Below are positions 26,890 through 36,331 of a stretch of DNA of 54,131 nt, piece after piece (the stretch's first letter is position 1; each line of letters begins with the position of its first letter). Source of the DNA: Bacteroidales bacterium (lineage in GTDB: Bacteria; Bacteroidota; Bacteroidia; Bacteroidales; M50B96); contig JAIOYV010000047.1 of NCBI GenBank assembly GCA_021740905.1, forward strand, positions 1-54,131. The letters are read 5' to 3'. The notes under the pieces were generated by a model. The model was not told the origin of the DNA. It worked only from the letters and a program-made list of their open reading frames with translations, and did no database searches. Position numbers and translations under genes: made by a program.

Positions 26890-28614
26890 CTAATTGGTAT
26901 CTATTTTTGAATTGTTGCGGTAGCCCGTTTTTGAACCTGTATTTCCATTTGGGTAATACCAATCCTGATAATCGGTTCCGGTACTTGCTGCCCAATCGAT
27001 AAAATGCAAGTGACCTGTATTGATTGGCTCACGCTCGAGGGTCCAGTTAAATTCACGCCCTACATCTATTCCCCAGGGCAAATTATTAGAGGTTAGATAG
27101 GATTTGCTTAAACCCGCTATTTTGGTACCATTCCAGTCGTTCGGATTGCCATCGTCAAAGTTTGTCCCGAACAAGCTTAAATTGGCTAAATCGGTAGGTG
27201 GATAGTAAGCCAGATGGATCTCGACGCCACGCTGTCCATTTCCAATTAGGAATGGGTTCCAATCTTGTATGGCAACCTGGAGATCGGTGGCTGTGTTCGA
27301 ATTCAAGGTGAGGACAACTGTGTCCTGAATGCCTTCGTTCGAATGGTTGGATGTACTAAACAAGATAACAGTGGGATAAGTCTGTCCATTTTCAAAACTA
27401 TTTCCAACCACCCCTGAAACGGTAGAATACCAACTTGCACTGTTGTTAGGCAACTGGAAACCAAAACCATTTGTGTAGGCAGCACCAATATTGGCAATTG
27501 AAAAAGCACCAATTATTTCAACTACATAATCGCTGGCATTGGTTATTACCGAAAAGCGGTAGTCAATAACCATGTCGTTAAAATCGTAGTCGGCTTTGGC
27601 AGGCCAGGTGTCTTCGAATGCCAGTCGCCCGGACGAATCTGCCGGATAATAATTGATAAATGCCCTTGTGGGATCGAGGGGAAAATTATCAAATTCATTA
27701 ATTACACCATCATTGTCGTCGTCGTTTGATACAGTAGTAAGTACCACATCGTCGAAATGGGCTTCCCCTTTTCCACTAACCGAAGTCGCCATTACTATTT
27801 TAATATAGGCTGTACCTATAGGGCTATTCTGAGTAATCGTGTAGGTGGTCCACGACAACGAGGTCACCTCCAAATCATAAGAAACAATTTCCTGCCCGTT
27901 ACTATTCATAAATTGCAATGCGATATAGGGCTCTAAATCATCATCATCCTCCACCAGGATAGCATTCACTTCGAGGGTGAATTCTACATTTGGGTCGGCT
28001 TCGAGATAATAATAAGCAAAAGCATCCTTGTTGTTTTTGTTATCGGTCATTTTAACCACTGTGTCGCTGCCTGTGAAATAAATTTCGGCGTTGGGCTTAT
28101 TGTTTTGATACTCTTTTAAAATCCAGTTATCAAGGTTTGAACTACTGATATTACTCTGTAAATTAATTTCGCTGAGGTAGCTGTAGGTGACATCAGAAAA
28201 ATCACTATTATCGACCAGATTATCAATTAACAGTACTGATTTTAGAGCCGGAAAAGTAAAATCGACCACTTCCCCATTTAAGTCCAAAGCAAGACTATAT
28301 CCATTGAAATCCACATTCACAGTTTCAATGAAGGTAGGGACAACAATGATTTTCGAAAACATTTTTTCTTTGCTGATCCCTTTGGCAAAAACAACATCTC
28401 CTTCGGTCGAACTGATTTGAACATAGCCATCGAAAGGCAAGCTGATATTGACCTCGACACTTTCTTTTACACGCCAGGCAAAATCGCTGCTAACAACTAA
28501 TTCCTCTAAATTGGTAGGTATCACATCAGGATGATCAAACTTGTTTTTATGACAAGAGAATGAAATGAGCAAAGTCGCTATTAGCAAAATGAATGTTGCC
28601 CTATTTGTTTTCAT
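26890..28614 (-). CDS. LruC-domain lipoprotein
   Basis: The ATG at 28614 is chosen because it starts a lipoprotein signal (MKTNRATFILLIATLLISFSC, quoted in part as LLIATLLISFSC); an in-frame ATG 33 bases upstream adds a non-signal stretch. The middle of the protein is a carbohydrate-binding-like jelly roll (about 150-290). The calcium-binding-like DDDNDGVINEFDNFPLDP follows, then the LruC domain with LAFEDTWPAKADYDFNDMV, GFGFQLPNN and the C-terminal GREFNWTLEREPINTGHL. LruC proteins are outer-surface lipoproteins of Bacteroidota and Leptospira with unknown ligands. It is a single-gene unit with its own terminator. Confidence 0.8.
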   Translation of the reverse strand: MKTNRATFILLIATLLISFSCHKNKFDHPDVIPTNLEELVVSSDFAWRVKESVEVNISLPFDGYVQISSTEGDVVFAKGISKEKMFSKIIVVPTFIETVNVDFNGYSLALDLNGEVVDFTFPALKSVLLIDNLVDNSDFSDVTYSYLSEINLQSNISSSNLDNWILKEYQNNKPNAEIYFTGSDTVVKMTDNKNNKDAFAYYYLEADPNVEFTLEVNAILVEDDDDLEPYIALQFMNSNGQEIVSYDLEVTSLSWTTYTITQNSPIGTAYIKIVMATSVSGKGEAHFDDVVLTTVSNDDDNDGVINEFDNFPLDPTRAFINYYPADSSGRLAFEDTWPAKADYDFNDMVIDYRFSVITNASDYVVEIIGAFSIANIGAAYTNGFGFQLPNNSASWYSTVSGVVGNSFENGQTYPTVILFSTSNHSNEGIQDTVVLTLNSNTATDLQVAIQDWNPFLIGNGQRGVEIHLAYYPPTDLANLSLFGTNFDDGNPNDWNGTKIAGLSKSYLTSNNLPWGIDVGREFNWTLEREPINTGHLHFIDWAASTGTDYQDWYYPNGNTGSKTGYRNNSKIDTN

Positions 28615-28763
28615 GGTATTGATATTTAATTTCAAATTTTTATTCAAGCACAGTATACTGATTTAAAAAGAAAAAGTTCCATTGCCCATCAAAATTCAGC
28701 TTAACTACGACATTGAACGTCAAATATATTCATTACGTTCGCAGCATAAATTAAATTAATAAC

Positions 28764-29492
28764 ATGAAATTCTACGAAAGCATCTCAGATCTGTACGATT
28801 CAATTTTTCCGTTGAACCCAACTCAAATCGCCTTTGTGAAAAACAGTATTGGAGCGACAGAGGAATGTTCTCTGTTGGATATTGGCTGCGGGACAGGAAA
28901 CCTAAGTATTGAATTGGCCCGGATTTCGAAGAGGGTCGTGGGTGTCGATCTCGATGAAAGTATGCTGAGAAAGGCTGAGGAAAAATGTGACAGCCAACCA
29001 AACCTTTATTTCTCAAAGCTCGACATGCTTGACATTGGTTCCTGTTACCCGAAAGATTCTTTCGACGCTGTAATCTGTTTTGGGAACACACTGGTTCATC
29101 TTAAATCGAATAATGACGTATCAGGTTTTTTTCAGCAATCAAAAAACCTGTTGAAACCAACGGGTAAACTCTTAGTCCAGATAATAAACTACGACTGGAT
29201 TATAGATCATGGAATCGATCACTTGCCTACTATCGAAAACGAGATGTTGAAGTTTGAGCGGAACTATACTTATCACCCCAATACAAAGCTAATAGATTTC
29301 GATACCATCCTCACCGTAAAAGAAAGCGGGCAACAAATCAGGAATAGGGTAGGACTTCTGCCCATCCGCAAGGCAGAAATTGAGCGATTGCTCGAAGAGG
29401 CCGGATTTTCAACAATCAAATTCTATGGTAATTTCAATAGGGATGAATTATGCAGCGACAGTATCCCTCTGGTTATTGAAGCGGGAAAATAA
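28764..29492 (+). CDS. Class I SAM-dependent methyltransferase
   Basis: The 242-residue protein has the Rossmann-fold methyltransferase motifs. LLDIGCGTGNLSIELA is motif I, which binds S-adenosylmethionine, RVVGVDLDESML is motif II, and SFDAVICFGNTLVHL is the post-II strand with the acidic residue. The C-terminal half (FDTILTVKESGQQIRNR, EIERLLEEAGFSTIKFYG) is typical of small-molecule methyltransferases. The substrate cannot be told. No partner gene is adjacent; the next gene is the helicase, beyond a repeat element. Confidence 0.85.
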   Translation: MKFYESISDLYDSIFPLNPTQIAFVKNSIGATEECSLLDIGCGTGNLSIELARISKRVVGVDLDESMLRKAEEKCDSQPNLYFSKLDMLDIGSCYPKDSFDAVICFGNTLVHLKSNNDVSGFFQQSKNLLKPTGKLLVQIINYDWIIDHGIDHLPTIENEMLKFERNYTYHPNTKLIDFDTILTVKESGQQIRNRVGLLPIRKAEIERLLEEAGFSTIKFYGNFNRDELCSDSIPLVIEAGK

Positions 29493-29537
29493 AGTCCTTT
29501 CTGTCCGTAAAGCCCTGAAAGATTGATATTTGAGTAG

Positions 29538-29670
29538 CCGTGGGTGTAAGGCTACGGCAGAAGGATAGAATAAAATACAGCCCCGAAGTGGGCTGAACTT
29601 TGGTTTTTCTGTTCAACCACTTCGTGGCTGGAGTATAAGACTATCAGTTTCCGCGGGCTTACACCCACGG
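29538..29670. repeat. Inverted-repeat intergenic element
   Basis: CCGTGGGTGTAAG at 29538-29550 is the exact reverse complement of CTTACACCCACGG at 29658-29670. Between them lie smaller complementary words (CGAAGTGGGCTGAAC and GTTCAACCACTTCG), giving a cruciform-like unit of about 130 bp. The sequence class is familiar from Bacteroidota intergenic spaces. The 330-base gap holds no gene. Confidence 0.65.
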
Positions 29671-29822
29671 TTATTGAGATTTAGTCACTTCGTGACAATT
29701 GAGATCCAACTCTTGATTCGCATTATTCGATATTTATTCTGTTTCATTTCCTTTTATTTTTGGTTTGTGCCATAATCCGACGTTTCTTTGTAGGTCGTAA
29801 ATTTTCAAAAGTAGTTTTTAGT

Positions 29823-32234
29823 GTGAATCAGTTTCTCAAAGAATTAAACCCTGTCCAACAAGCGGCAGCAACACATATCAACGGGGCTTCGCTGGTAATT
29901 GCCGGTGCTGGGTCTGGGAAAACCCGTGTGCTTACGTATAAAATTGCCTACCTTTTATCGAAAGGTATACCTGCCGGATCTATCCTTGCCCTTACGTTTA
30001 CCAACAAAGCTGCGAAGGAAATGCGTACCCGGATCGAGACCCTCGTAGGCCGCGATGCCGTAAAAAATCTTTGGATGGGAACTTTTCACGCCAAGTTTTC
30101 GACCATCCTGCGCATGGAAGCCGACAAGCTGGGCTACCCCAAAACATTCACCATTTACGACACACAGGATTCGAAAAACCTGTTGAAACAGATCATCAAA
30201 GAGCTTAAACTCGACGATAAGATCTATAAAACGGGCGATGTGTTGAGCCGGATTTCATCGGCCAAAAATAATCTACATTCATCAGGGGCATACCTTGCCA
30301 ATGCCTCGCATTTCGAAGCCGACCGCAATGCCCGAAAACCGGAGATCGGCAGGATATTCCAGATTTATGAAGCCCGTTGCCGACAGGCCGGGGCCATGGA
30401 TTTCGACGACCTTTTGCTAAACACAAACGTCCTTTTTCGCGACCACCCCGATGTGCTGGAAAAGTACCAAAACCGTTTCCGTTTTATTTTGGTCGATGAG
30501 TACCAGGATACCAATTTTGCCCAATACCTGATCGTAAAAAAACTAGCCGTCCAACATGGTAATGTGTGTGTGGTGGGCGACGATGCCCAAAGTATTTATG
30601 CATTCCGGGGAGCAAAAATCGAGAACATCCTCAATTTCAGAAATGATTATCCGCAGTACAAACTTTTTAAGTTAGAACAGAATTACCGCTCAACCCAAAC
30701 CATTGTCGATGCTGCCAACAGCCTCATAAAAAAGAACAAGGGGCAGATCCCCAAAAAGGTGTTCTCCGAAAACATAGAAGGTGAAAAAATAAAATTGTTG
30801 AAAGCCTATACGGATGGAGAAGAAGGCGTACAGGTGGCCAATTCGATTTTCGACATGCGCCTGCGCGACCAGTTGCAGTACAGCAATTTTGCTATCCTGT
30901 ACCGCACCAATGCCCAGAGCCGGATCATGGAGGAATCGCTGCGAAAGCGCAACATACCGTATAAAATCTATGGGGGGCTTTCCTTTTATCAGCGAAAAGA
31001 AATCAAAGATTTGATTTCCTATTTCCGCCTTACCATAAACCACAACGACGAGGAGGCCATCCGCCGCGTGATCAATTACCCGGCACGCGGCATCGGAAAA
31101 ACTACCCTTACCAAACTGGAAGAATATGCAGTGGCAAATCAACGTAGCTTATGGGATGTGCTGATGAACACGGGGAATTCCGATCTCGACCTAAACAAAG
31201 GGACAATTTCCAAGCTAAAGGGATTTACCGATTTCATCCTGCAAATTTCGGAAGGGATCGAAAACCGCGATGCCTACGAAAGTGCGGTGAACATTGCCCG
31301 GGATTCGGGTATACTGAAAGAGCTGCACAGCGAAAACTCGCCCGAAGGGATCAGTCGCAAGGAAAACATAAACGAGTTGTTGAACGGGATCAAAGAGTTT
31401 GTCGATACCACCGCCGAAGACCGCACCATCCCCCTTAGCGAATTCCTCGAAAACGTGGCCCTGCTCACCAATCAGGACAACGAAAAGGAGGAAGATTTCG
31501 ACAAGGTGACGCTTATGACCATCCACTCGGCCAAGGGCTTGGAATTTAAGCATGTATTTGTGGTGGGCCTGGAAGAAGGGCTTTTCCCTTCCAGCATGTC
31601 GTCGGGAAGTATTCAGGAACTGGAAGAAGAGCGCCGTCTGTTTTATGTAGCCATAACACGGGCAGAAGATTCGCTTAGTTTGGCCTTTGCCAAATCGCGC
31701 TACAAGTGGGGCAACCTCGAAAGCTGTCGCCCCAGCCGGTTTTTGAAAGAAATAGAACCCATCTATTTAGATGGTGAAATAGAAGACAGCATCACAACAG
31801 AAGATGATATTGATTTTGGTTTTTCTGGCAAACCCCAATTTCAACAAAGAAATAAACCCTTTGGTCAACAAACGGGTAGTAGCGATGTTAGTATAAATCA
31901 AGTTCAATATAAAAAACGAATGGAAGTACAGGAAAAAGTAAGAAGAAGCCCGAAATCGAAGCTCATGCCCAAGGTGGCTCAAGAAAAGCCCCGCGAATTG
32001 ATCGGTTTCACAAAGATGGATGAGTCGCATACCAGTCATCAAACGGTTGATCCCAACAAAGGGGCATCGGCCAAAATTAAGGAAGGGCAGATTGTGAGGC
32101 ATGAAAAATTTGGCCGGGGTCGGATCATTTCAATCGAAGGCGAAACCCCAAATGAAAAATTATCGGTCGAATTCGAGAAGTCAGGTTTGAAAACCTTGCT
32201 GCTGAAATTTGCGAAGTTGGACGTGCTGGGTTAG
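29823..32234 (+). CDS. pcrA: UvrD/PcrA-type superfamily 1 DNA helicase
   Basis: All SF1A helicase motifs are visible. AGAGSGKTRVLTYKIAYL is Walker A, LALTFTNKAAKEM is motif Ia, LVDEYQDTNFAQY is motif II, VGDDAQSIYAFRGA is motif III, then EQNYRST, TIHSAKGLEFKHVFVVGLE and LFYVAITRAEDSL. The C-terminal tail (GQIVRHEKFGRGRIISIEG) is the Tudor-like domain found in PcrA, which contacts RNA polymerase. The product (about 803 residues) unwinds DNA in repair and replication-conflict resolution. The GTG at 29823 is preferred; the frame extends up to a TTG at 29760, but a TAnnTTTG-type element (TATTTTTG, 29755-29762) overlaps that extension. Confidence 0.93.
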   Translation: MNQFLKELNPVQQAAATHINGASLVIAGAGSGKTRVLTYKIAYLLSKGIPAGSILALTFTNKAAKEMRTRIETLVGRDAVKNLWMGTFHAKFSTILRMEADKLGYPKTFTIYDTQDSKNLLKQIIKELKLDDKIYKTGDVLSRISSAKNNLHSSGAYLANASHFEADRNARKPEIGRIFQIYEARCRQAGAMDFDDLLLNTNVLFRDHPDVLEKYQNRFRFILVDEYQDTNFAQYLIVKKLAVQHGNVCVVGDDAQSIYAFRGAKIENILNFRNDYPQYKLFKLEQNYRSTQTIVDAANSLIKKNKGQIPKKVFSENIEGEKIKLLKAYTDGEEGVQVANSIFDMRLRDQLQYSNFAILYRTNAQSRIMEESLRKRNIPYKIYGGLSFYQRKEIKDLISYFRLTINHNDEEAIRRVINYPARGIGKTTLTKLEEYAVANQRSLWDVLMNTGNSDLDLNKGTISKLKGFTDFILQISEGIENRDAYESAVNIARDSGILKELHSENSPEGISRKENINELLNGIKEFVDTTAEDRTIPLSEFLENVALLTNQDNEKEEDFDKVTLMTIHSAKGLEFKHVFVVGLEEGLFPSSMSSGSIQELEEERRLFYVAITRAEDSLSLAFAKSRYKWGNLESCRPSRFLKEIEPIYLDGEIEDSITTEDDIDFGFSGKPQFQQRNKPFGQQTGSSDVSINQVQYKKRMEVQEKVRRSPKSKLMPKVAQEKPRELIGFTKMDESHTSHQTVDPNKGASAKIKEGQIVRHEKFGRGRIISIEGETPNEKLSVEFEKSGLKTLLLKFAKLDVLG

Positions 32235-32284
32235 AGAAAGACTTTGATCTGGTTTTGACAAATACCAAATAAGTTTAGATTGAA

Positions 32285-32490
32285 TATTTTTGCTGTGCTC
32301 AGCCCTTGTAAAAAGAAGAAAAGATTATTGAATTCCTGATGGAGTTTGGCAAAAAGCACAATCTCGAAACCAAGCGCGATGAGATTGAGAATATGCTTAT
32401 CTCCAAACCAGTCCCCTCAGTAAGAAAAATGCTAAGACTAATATCTTGCAAAGACACACCGACATGGAGTGCAAAAAAAATCGTATGTCG
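32285..32490 (+). pseudogene. pepD: Decayed fragment of aminoacyl-histidine dipeptidase (pepD)
   Basis: Around 32318-32400 the frame reads KEEKIIEFLMEFGKKH, then NLETKRDEIENMLISKP, which matches the N-terminal part of M20-family PepD (family text: PRPSKKEEKII, then GNVLIRKP). Just before it the expected RPSKK appears as QPL-stop-K, showing point decay. About 50 bases later the reading changes frame, and LQRHTDMECKKN matches the LQSHLDMVCEKN metal-binding block, with the catalytic-site histidine and aspartate spacing preserved. Only about 70 of the roughly 480 codons remain. The matching fragments in different frames plus an in-frame stop make this a dead remnant. Confidence 0.75.
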
Positions 32491-32587
32491 CGCCCCTACT
32501 TGGGTGGAAGATGAAAAATTAGACCAAGAAAGGAAAGCGATGCAACCAAAAGCCCTTTTTCCTACTCTATACCGAAAAACTATTAAA

Positions 32588-33010
32588 ATGATGAAGACAA
32601 CAAACAGACTGCTTTTCTTACTCTCATTCTTATTATTGCTCGCTTGTGAAAAAAGTAATGAACCAATAATCAACGATTCGGACCTGGTGATAGGTAACTG
32701 GATAAATCCTATTGTAGTTGATACAATTTGGAAATACGAGAGGGCCGATTCGCTAAAAAACGATGGGTATGGGTTTTCCATTCAAACAGGGCAATTGTTT
32801 GTTGAAAGAAAAAATGCCGGATGGTGTGGAACACCACCCATCTCTTATGCAAACTTCGATGGCACTTGGGCAAAGGAGGATTCAACTATTAACATTTCTG
32901 TGGCCTATTGGGGCGGAATGGCCGATTACCAATGGAAAATTATTTCGGTTGACAATAACAATTTGATGATTTACAGAGTGAACGAGGAATATCATAATGA
33001 AGAATGGTAA
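32588..33010 (+). CDS. Small hypothetical lipoprotein
   Basis: The ATG at 32588 opens a lipoprotein signal (TTNRLLFLLSFLLLLAC, cysteine at about residue 20), giving a protein of 140 residues. The longer frame upstream belongs to the pepD remnant and is not part of this gene. The mature part (VIGNWINPIVVDTIWKYERA, then SYANFDGTWAKEDSTINISV) resembles small lipocalin-like or META-like stress lipoproteins of Bacteroidota, but I cannot assign a family. It is convergent with xseA, with 31 bases between the stops. Confidence 0.65.
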   Translation: MMKTTNRLLFLLSFLLLLACEKSNEPIINDSDLVIGNWINPIVVDTIWKYERADSLKNDGYGFSIQTGQLFVERKNAGWCGTPPISYANFDGTWAKEDSTINISVAYWGGMADYQWKIISVDNNNLMIYRVNEEYHNEEW

Positions 33011-33041
33011 TGTTTGGCTTGCAATTGCAAACGCCTAATCA

Positions 33042-34427
33042 CTATTCCATTACCCCTTTTACCTCACTTACGATCTCTCCTTGATATAAACGGCTCACAA
33101 TTTCATCCCCACTTTTTAATTGGCCAGATGATTTCAATACTTGCCCATTTTTAAAAGTAAGCGAATAGCCCCGTTTTAAAATCCCGCTTGGGTTGAGGTG
33201 TTCGTTGCTGTTTTCGGCCATTTCGAGCTGGTGGTATTTATTTAGGAGGAAACGGTTTTTGCGGATGGGCAAAAGCTTTTTTATCCCTTCCAGTTCAGTA
33301 CGTTTTTGGAAAATGTTTTTTTGAAAGAGGTGTTGAGCATCCAGAGAAAAATCGTGCAATAGCAATTCCTGCTTGCGTACAAATTCGGTGGTAATACGTT
33401 GAAAACGATGGGCTTTATGTTGAAGGATGCTTTTCTTTAGGTTCAGGATATCTTTTACGCCCGGAGCAAAGGTGAGGCTTAAATGGTTGATCCGGTTTTT
33501 CTCATTGCGCATCAGTTCACTTACTTCATCCACAATCTTTTCCTGCAATTCATCCAACGCAAGCTCAAAATTGGATGCCCTTTCGATGAGGAATTCGGCC
33601 ACAGCAGTGGGGGTTTTCATGCGGGTGTGGGCCACCATGTCGGCAATGCTGTCGTCGCGTTCGTGGCCTATCCCGGTGATGACTGGCAAAGGGAACTGGG
33701 TAATATAATAAGCCAGGTCGTAGCTGTCGAAACAGCTCAGGTCGGCTTTCGATCCCCCGCCCCGGATCAGGCACACCACATCGAAAAAATCCTCATATTG
33801 GTAAATCCGGTCGAAAGCCTGCATGATGGATTCCTCGGCTTTTGATCCCTGCACCACTGCCGGGAAAAGCTTTGGGTAGAAGATTATATTGTATGAATTG
33901 TTGTTCAATTGATTTAAAAAATCGCCAAGCCCGGCGGCAGTTTCGGAAGAGATGATGGCAACCCGTTGTGGAACCAGGGGCATATCGGTTTCCTTGTTCA
34001 TGTTGAAGATGCCCTCTTCTTCGAGGCGCGTAATTATTTCCTGCCTTCGCCGGGCCAGGTCGCCTATCGTGTAGGCTGGGTCAATATCGTGGATGGTGAG
34101 GTTGAAACTATAAAGCTCGTGAAAATCGACACTCACACGGACCAGCACTTTCATGCCCGCACTCAACGCCTGGCCGGTGGTCATTTCGAAGTAAGGTTTC
34201 AGGATGTTGCAGGTACGCGCCCAGATGGCAGCCCGCGATTTAGCGATGATGTTGTCGGTGCCTTCGTCTTTTTCGATCAGTTCGAGATAGCAATGGCCGT
34301 TGCGGTTGAAACGGATTTCGCTGATTTCGGCCACAATCCAAAGGGTTGAAGGGAAAGCATCATAGATCGCCCCTTTCACCATCTGGTTAAGTTGATATAA
34401 ACCGATTTTGCTTTGTTCCTCTGTCAT
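33042..34427 (-). CDS. xseA: Exodeoxyribonuclease VII large subunit
   Basis: The 461-residue protein has the N-terminal OB fold (VAEISEIRFNRNGHCYLELI) and the catalytic domain with PQRVAIISSETAAGLGDFLN, VVCLIRGGGSKADLSCFD, PVITGIGHERDDSIADMVAH and MKTPTAVAEFLIE. A long coiled-coil region follows, then the C-terminal GYSLTFKNGQVLKS strand. With XseB it degrades single-stranded DNA to short acid-soluble fragments. The small-subunit gene xseB is not directly downstream here, where it is often found: a convergent lipoprotein gene lies there instead. A TAnnTTTG element (34453-34460) lies 26 bases upstream. Confidence 0.95.
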   Translation of the reverse strand: MTEEQSKIGLYQLNQMVKGAIYDAFPSTLWIVAEISEIRFNRNGHCYLELIEKDEGTDNIIAKSRAAIWARTCNILKPYFEMTTGQALSAGMKVLVRVSVDFHELYSFNLTIHDIDPAYTIGDLARRRQEIITRLEEEGIFNMNKETDMPLVPQRVAIISSETAAGLGDFLNQLNNNSYNIIFYPKLFPAVVQGSKAEESIMQAFDRIYQYEDFFDVVCLIRGGGSKADLSCFDSYDLAYYITQFPLPVITGIGHERDDSIADMVAHTRMKTPTAVAEFLIERASNFELALDELQEKIVDEVSELMRNEKNRINHLSLTFAPGVKDILNLKKSILQHKAHRFQRITTEFVRKQELLLHDFSLDAQHLFQKNIFQKRTELEGIKKLLPIRKNRFLLNKYHQLEMAENSNEHLNPSGILKRGYSLTFKNGQVLKSSGQLKSGDEIVSRLYQGEIVSEVKGVME

Positions 34428-34452
34428 TGATTCTCTTTTTCAAGTAAAAGAA

Positions 34453-34460
34453 CAAAAGTA
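34453..34460 (-). promoter_or_regulatory. -7 element before xseA
   Basis: The minus-strand reading is TACTTTTG, an exact TAnnTTTG match, 26 bases before the xseA start. No exact -33 element was found. Confidence 0.45.
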
Positions 34461-34531
34461 AGAATAAAGCGGGTTTTGTAGTACACCCTTAACCTTTGAA
34501 TGGATCTGTCTTCAATTTAGAAATTTTATCT

Positions 34532-34539
34532 TACTTTTG
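34532..34539 (+). promoter_or_regulatory. -7 element before the ABC transporter operon
   Basis: TACTTTTG matches TAnnTTTG and lies 28 bases before the TTG start of the ATPase gene. The nearest -33-like word is TCTG at a 23-base spacing, which is slightly too long. Confidence 0.4.
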
Positions 34540-34566
34540 ATTTCCAATATTTCAAAATAAAAAACA

Positions 34567-35481
34567 TTGAACAAGGAAACCTACATCGAACTTATCTCTG
34601 TAAGCAAGCATTACAAAAAGCTGAGGGCCGTTGCTGAACTTTCGATGAAAGTGTACAAGGGCGATATTTATGGTTTCCTTGGTCCCAATGGAGCTGGCAA
34701 GAGCACGAGCATCCGCATGATGCTTTCGCTGATAAGTCCAACGAGTGGCGAAATAAAACTGTTTGGGAAGGATCTTGCCCACAACCGCTACCAAACCCTT
34801 AGTAGGATTGGGGCACTGATCGAAAAGCCCGATTTCTACAATTACCTCTCAGCGCGGAAAAATCTGCAGATCCTCGGAAAGATTTCAAAAGTTGAGAACC
34901 TGTCGCTGAGGATTGATGAAACCCTCGACCTGGTTGGCTTGTTGGACAGGGGCAATAGCAAAGTAAAAAGCTATTCGCAAGGGATGCGTCAACGCCTGGG
35001 GATTGCCCAATCGCTTCTCCACAACCCCGATCTCATTATCCTTGATGAACCGGCCAACGGCCTTGATCCACAGGGACAAAAAGAGATGCGGCAACTCATT
35101 CGGGATATCAATAGAGAAAAAGGGATCACGGTTTTGATTTCGAGCCACATCCTTAATGAAATAGAACAAATTGCAAACCGCATGGTCATCATCGACAAAG
35201 GGAAGTCTGTAGTGGAAGGTGATGTCCAAGAACTCCTCAATGAAGGTGAGATGAAGGTTTCTTTTTTTGTAAGCAATCCATCGAAGGTACTTCAGACCAT
35301 ACAAAGTTCTACCTTTGCGAAACACTATGTTGATTCGGTTGAAGATAAAATCACGCTGACCCTTACCCATGAACAGGTTCCTGAAATTACACGGTTTTTG
35401 GTTGAAAAAAACATTGAAGTATTTGCCATAAAGCCGCTCCGGTCGCTCGAAGAGTATTTCTTAACTATCACCAAAGCATGA
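34567..35481 (+). CDS. ABC transporter ATP-binding protein (ABC-2/gliding or antibiotic-export type)
   Basis: The 304-residue ATPase has FLGPNGAGKSTSIRMML (Walker A), the Q-loop, signature KSYSQGMRQRLGIAQSLL, Walker B LIILDEPANGLDP and the switch histidine in LISSHIL. The C-terminal 80 residues are the accessory domain of the CcmA/DrrA-like class. The start is TTG: an in-frame stop precedes it and the next ATG would delete the first strand of the domain. The gene overlaps the permease start by four bases (ATGA), so the two are translationally coupled and form a two-component exporter of unknown cargo. Confidence 0.92.
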   Translation: MNKETYIELISVSKHYKKLRAVAELSMKVYKGDIYGFLGPNGAGKSTSIRMMLSLISPTSGEIKLFGKDLAHNRYQTLSRIGALIEKPDFYNYLSARKNLQILGKISKVENLSLRIDETLDLVGLLDRGNSKVKSYSQGMRQRLGIAQSLLHNPDLIILDEPANGLDPQGQKEMRQLIRDINREKGITVLISSHILNEIEQIANRMVIIDKGKSVVEGDVQELLNEGEMKVSFFVSNPSKVLQTIQSSTFAKHYVDSVEDKITLTLTHEQVPEITRFLVEKNIEVFAIKPLRSLEEYFLTITKA

Positions 35482-36323
35482 AAGCACTGATTACACTCAT
35501 ACGGATTGAGCTTTTCAAAATCTTCAGAAAAGGACGCACGTACATCGGTTTTGGTGCTATTTTCCTGATCATTTTTGCGATCCAGGCCGGGATTTATTTC
35601 GAGGGACAAAATGTATTCGATTTCATCCTGCAGCAATTGGAGCAAAATTTCTTTTTCGAAGGAAATCTGATAAACGGCTACCTCATCACCTATATCGTCC
35701 TTAATACCCTTTGGATACACGTCCCTATACTGGTAGCCCTGGTAACTGGCGATTTAATTGCCGGGGAAGCCAATGCCGGGACTTTCCGGCTCATCCTTAC
35801 CCGTCCGGTAAGCCGGGTTAAATTGCTCATTGCAAAATTTCTGGCAGGCTGGACATATACCTTTCTATTGGTTTTGTTTATGGCCATTCTTGGCATGGGC
35901 ATGGGGATACTCATATTTGGCAAAGGGGATTTGATGGTGTTGAAAAGTACCATCAACTTTTTCCCTGCGGACGAACTTCCCTGGCGTTTTTTTGCTGCCT
36001 TTGCCTATGGGATGTTGAGCATGACCGTAGTAGCTGCCTTAGCTTTTATGTTATCGGCATTTTCTGATAATTCCATTGGGCCAATCATTGGGGCTGTTGC
36101 CATTATTATTGGCATCACTATTATCAGCACCATCGGTTTTAGTTGGATGAAAACTTTAAACCCATATTTGTTCACAAGCTATTTACCCGGCTGGCAGCAA
36201 TTTTTCGAATTCGATATTAACAAAGGAAAACTTATCAAATCAGTGCTGGTTCAGTTGTCTTATTTAATTGCTTTTCTGGGTGTAGCTATCGTGTATTTTA
36301 GAAAGAAAGATATTTTAAGTTAA
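35478..36323 (+). CDS. ABC-2-type transporter permease
   Basis: The 281-residue membrane protein has six to seven transmembrane helices. It begins with a cytoplasmic amphipathic helix (TLIRIELFKIFRKGRTYIG), a typical start for ABC-2 permeases. The loop DLIAGEANAGTFRLILTRPVSR is the coupling-type signature (GE...G..R..LT.PVSR), and the last segment (LIAFLGVAIVYFRKKDIL) ends the family pattern. It pairs with the ATPase encoded in the overlapping upstream gene, and a LolA-like exported protein is encoded nine bases downstream. Confidence 0.88.
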   Translation: MKALITLIRIELFKIFRKGRTYIGFGAIFLIIFAIQAGIYFEGQNVFDFILQQLEQNFFFEGNLINGYLITYIVLNTLWIHVPILVALVTGDLIAGEANAGTFRLILTRPVSRVKLLIAKFLAGWTYTFLLVLFMAILGMGMGILIFGKGDLMVLKSTINFFPADELPWRFFAAFAYGMLSMTVVAALAFMLSAFSDNSIGPIIGAVAIIIGITIISTIGFSWMKTLNPYLFTSYLPGWQQFFEFDINKGKLIKSVLVQLSYLIAFLGVAIVYFRKKDILS

Positions 36324-36331
36324 AAGGAGTT

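Noticed and set aside
32339-32587. N-terminal extension of the lipoprotein at 32588
   Set aside because: The extension is the pepD remnant read in frame by chance; the lipoprotein signal begins at 32588.
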